Shown piece after piece: positions 63,879 through 64,000 of a DNA stretch of 64,000 bases. Source of the stretch: Cacajao melanocephalus. Taxonomy: Eukaryota; Chordata; Mammalia; Primates; Pitheciidae. The position numbers were made by a program, and so were the translations under genes. Below the pieces are notes generated by a model, which did not search any database, was not told where the DNA came from, and saw only the letters and a list, made by a program, of their open reading frames with translations. The DNA lies in the NCBI GenBank assembly GCA_963573385.1, contig CAUYLG010013737.1, positions 97,300-161,299 of the forward strand, written 5' to 3'. Positions within the stretch are counted from its first letter, which is position 1, and every line of letters begins with the position of its first letter.

Positions 63879-64000
63879 AGGGATCCAAGATGGCCGATTA
63901 GGAACAGCTCAGGATTGCAGCTCCCAGTGAAAGCGCAGAGGGTGAGTGGACGCCGCATTTCCAGACGGATTTTTATTGCCCACAGACTAGGAGATTCCCA
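63879..64000 (+). mobile_element. Start of an L1P-type LINE-1 5'UTR, cut by the window edge
   Basis: 'gggatccaagatggccgatt' is a typical L1P 5' terminus with an intact CAAGATGGCC YY1 core at 63886-63895, followed by 'aggaacagctcaggattgca' and 'gcatttccagacggattttt'. At least the first 122 bp of the 5'UTR are present. Whether the rest is full length lies outside the window. Confidence 0.9.
63886..63895 (+). promoter_or_regulatory. YY1 site of the L1 promoter
   Basis: CAAGATGGCC near the 5' terminus of the L1, the element known to fix the L1 transcription start. Identical to the core at 26306-26315. Confidence 0.7.

Overview
This window is AT-rich, gene-poor nuclear DNA from a primate, most likely human or a close catarrhine relative. 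The evidence is about a dozen Alu-derived copies (including one with AluY-type sequence), L1P-type LINE-1 copies, a THE1/MST-type LTR retrotransposon, solo ERV LTRs, and older L1M, L2, MIR, hAT and pogo-like fossils. I find no intact protein-coding gene, no tRNA or rRNA gene, no CRISPR array and no convincing exon. Repeat names come from recognising consensus sequence from memory; no database was searched, so subfamily names are tentative.

Layout. 0-9 kb: L1M 3' ends, one Alu with a clear target-site duplication (TSD), L2 and MIR fragments, and a long unassigned stretch. 9-26 kb: an antisense L1, a roughly 1 kb DNA transposon with degenerate terminal inverted repeats, a hAT MITE, several Alus and a broken antisense L1M. 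26.3-32 kb: a LINE-1 with 5'UTR, ORF1 and ORF2, inactivated by stops and frameshifts, split by a 585-bp solo LTR with a 4-bp TSD, and missing its 3' end. 33.2-33.8 kb: a separate L1 3' end. 34.3-34.75 kb: a complete solo LTR with a 5-bp TSD. 37.35-42.26 kb: an older L1 with a repeated 5'UTR, ORF1/ORF2 remnants and an Alu inside it, also lacking its 3' end. 42.6-48.3 kb: antisense L1M sequence, a long (TA)n tract, a 1,137-bp solo LTR with CTAA TSD nested in an older LTR fragment, and a further LTR-like block. 48-58 kb: mostly unassigned DNA with a minisatellite, Alus, an L2 and an unusual hairpin. 58-64 kb: L1M pieces, a THE1/MST element cut by a truncated AluY-type insertion, and the first bases of another L1P 5'UTR that runs off the window.

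The genes here do not work together: all coding traces are dead LINE-1 ORFs. The most noteworthy structure is an 86-bp, almost perfect hairpin at 50236-50321. It looks like a local inverted duplication made by replication template switching. A second 13-bp hairpin at 40815-40860 inside L1 ORF2 looks like the same process. No previously undescribed biological system is visible.
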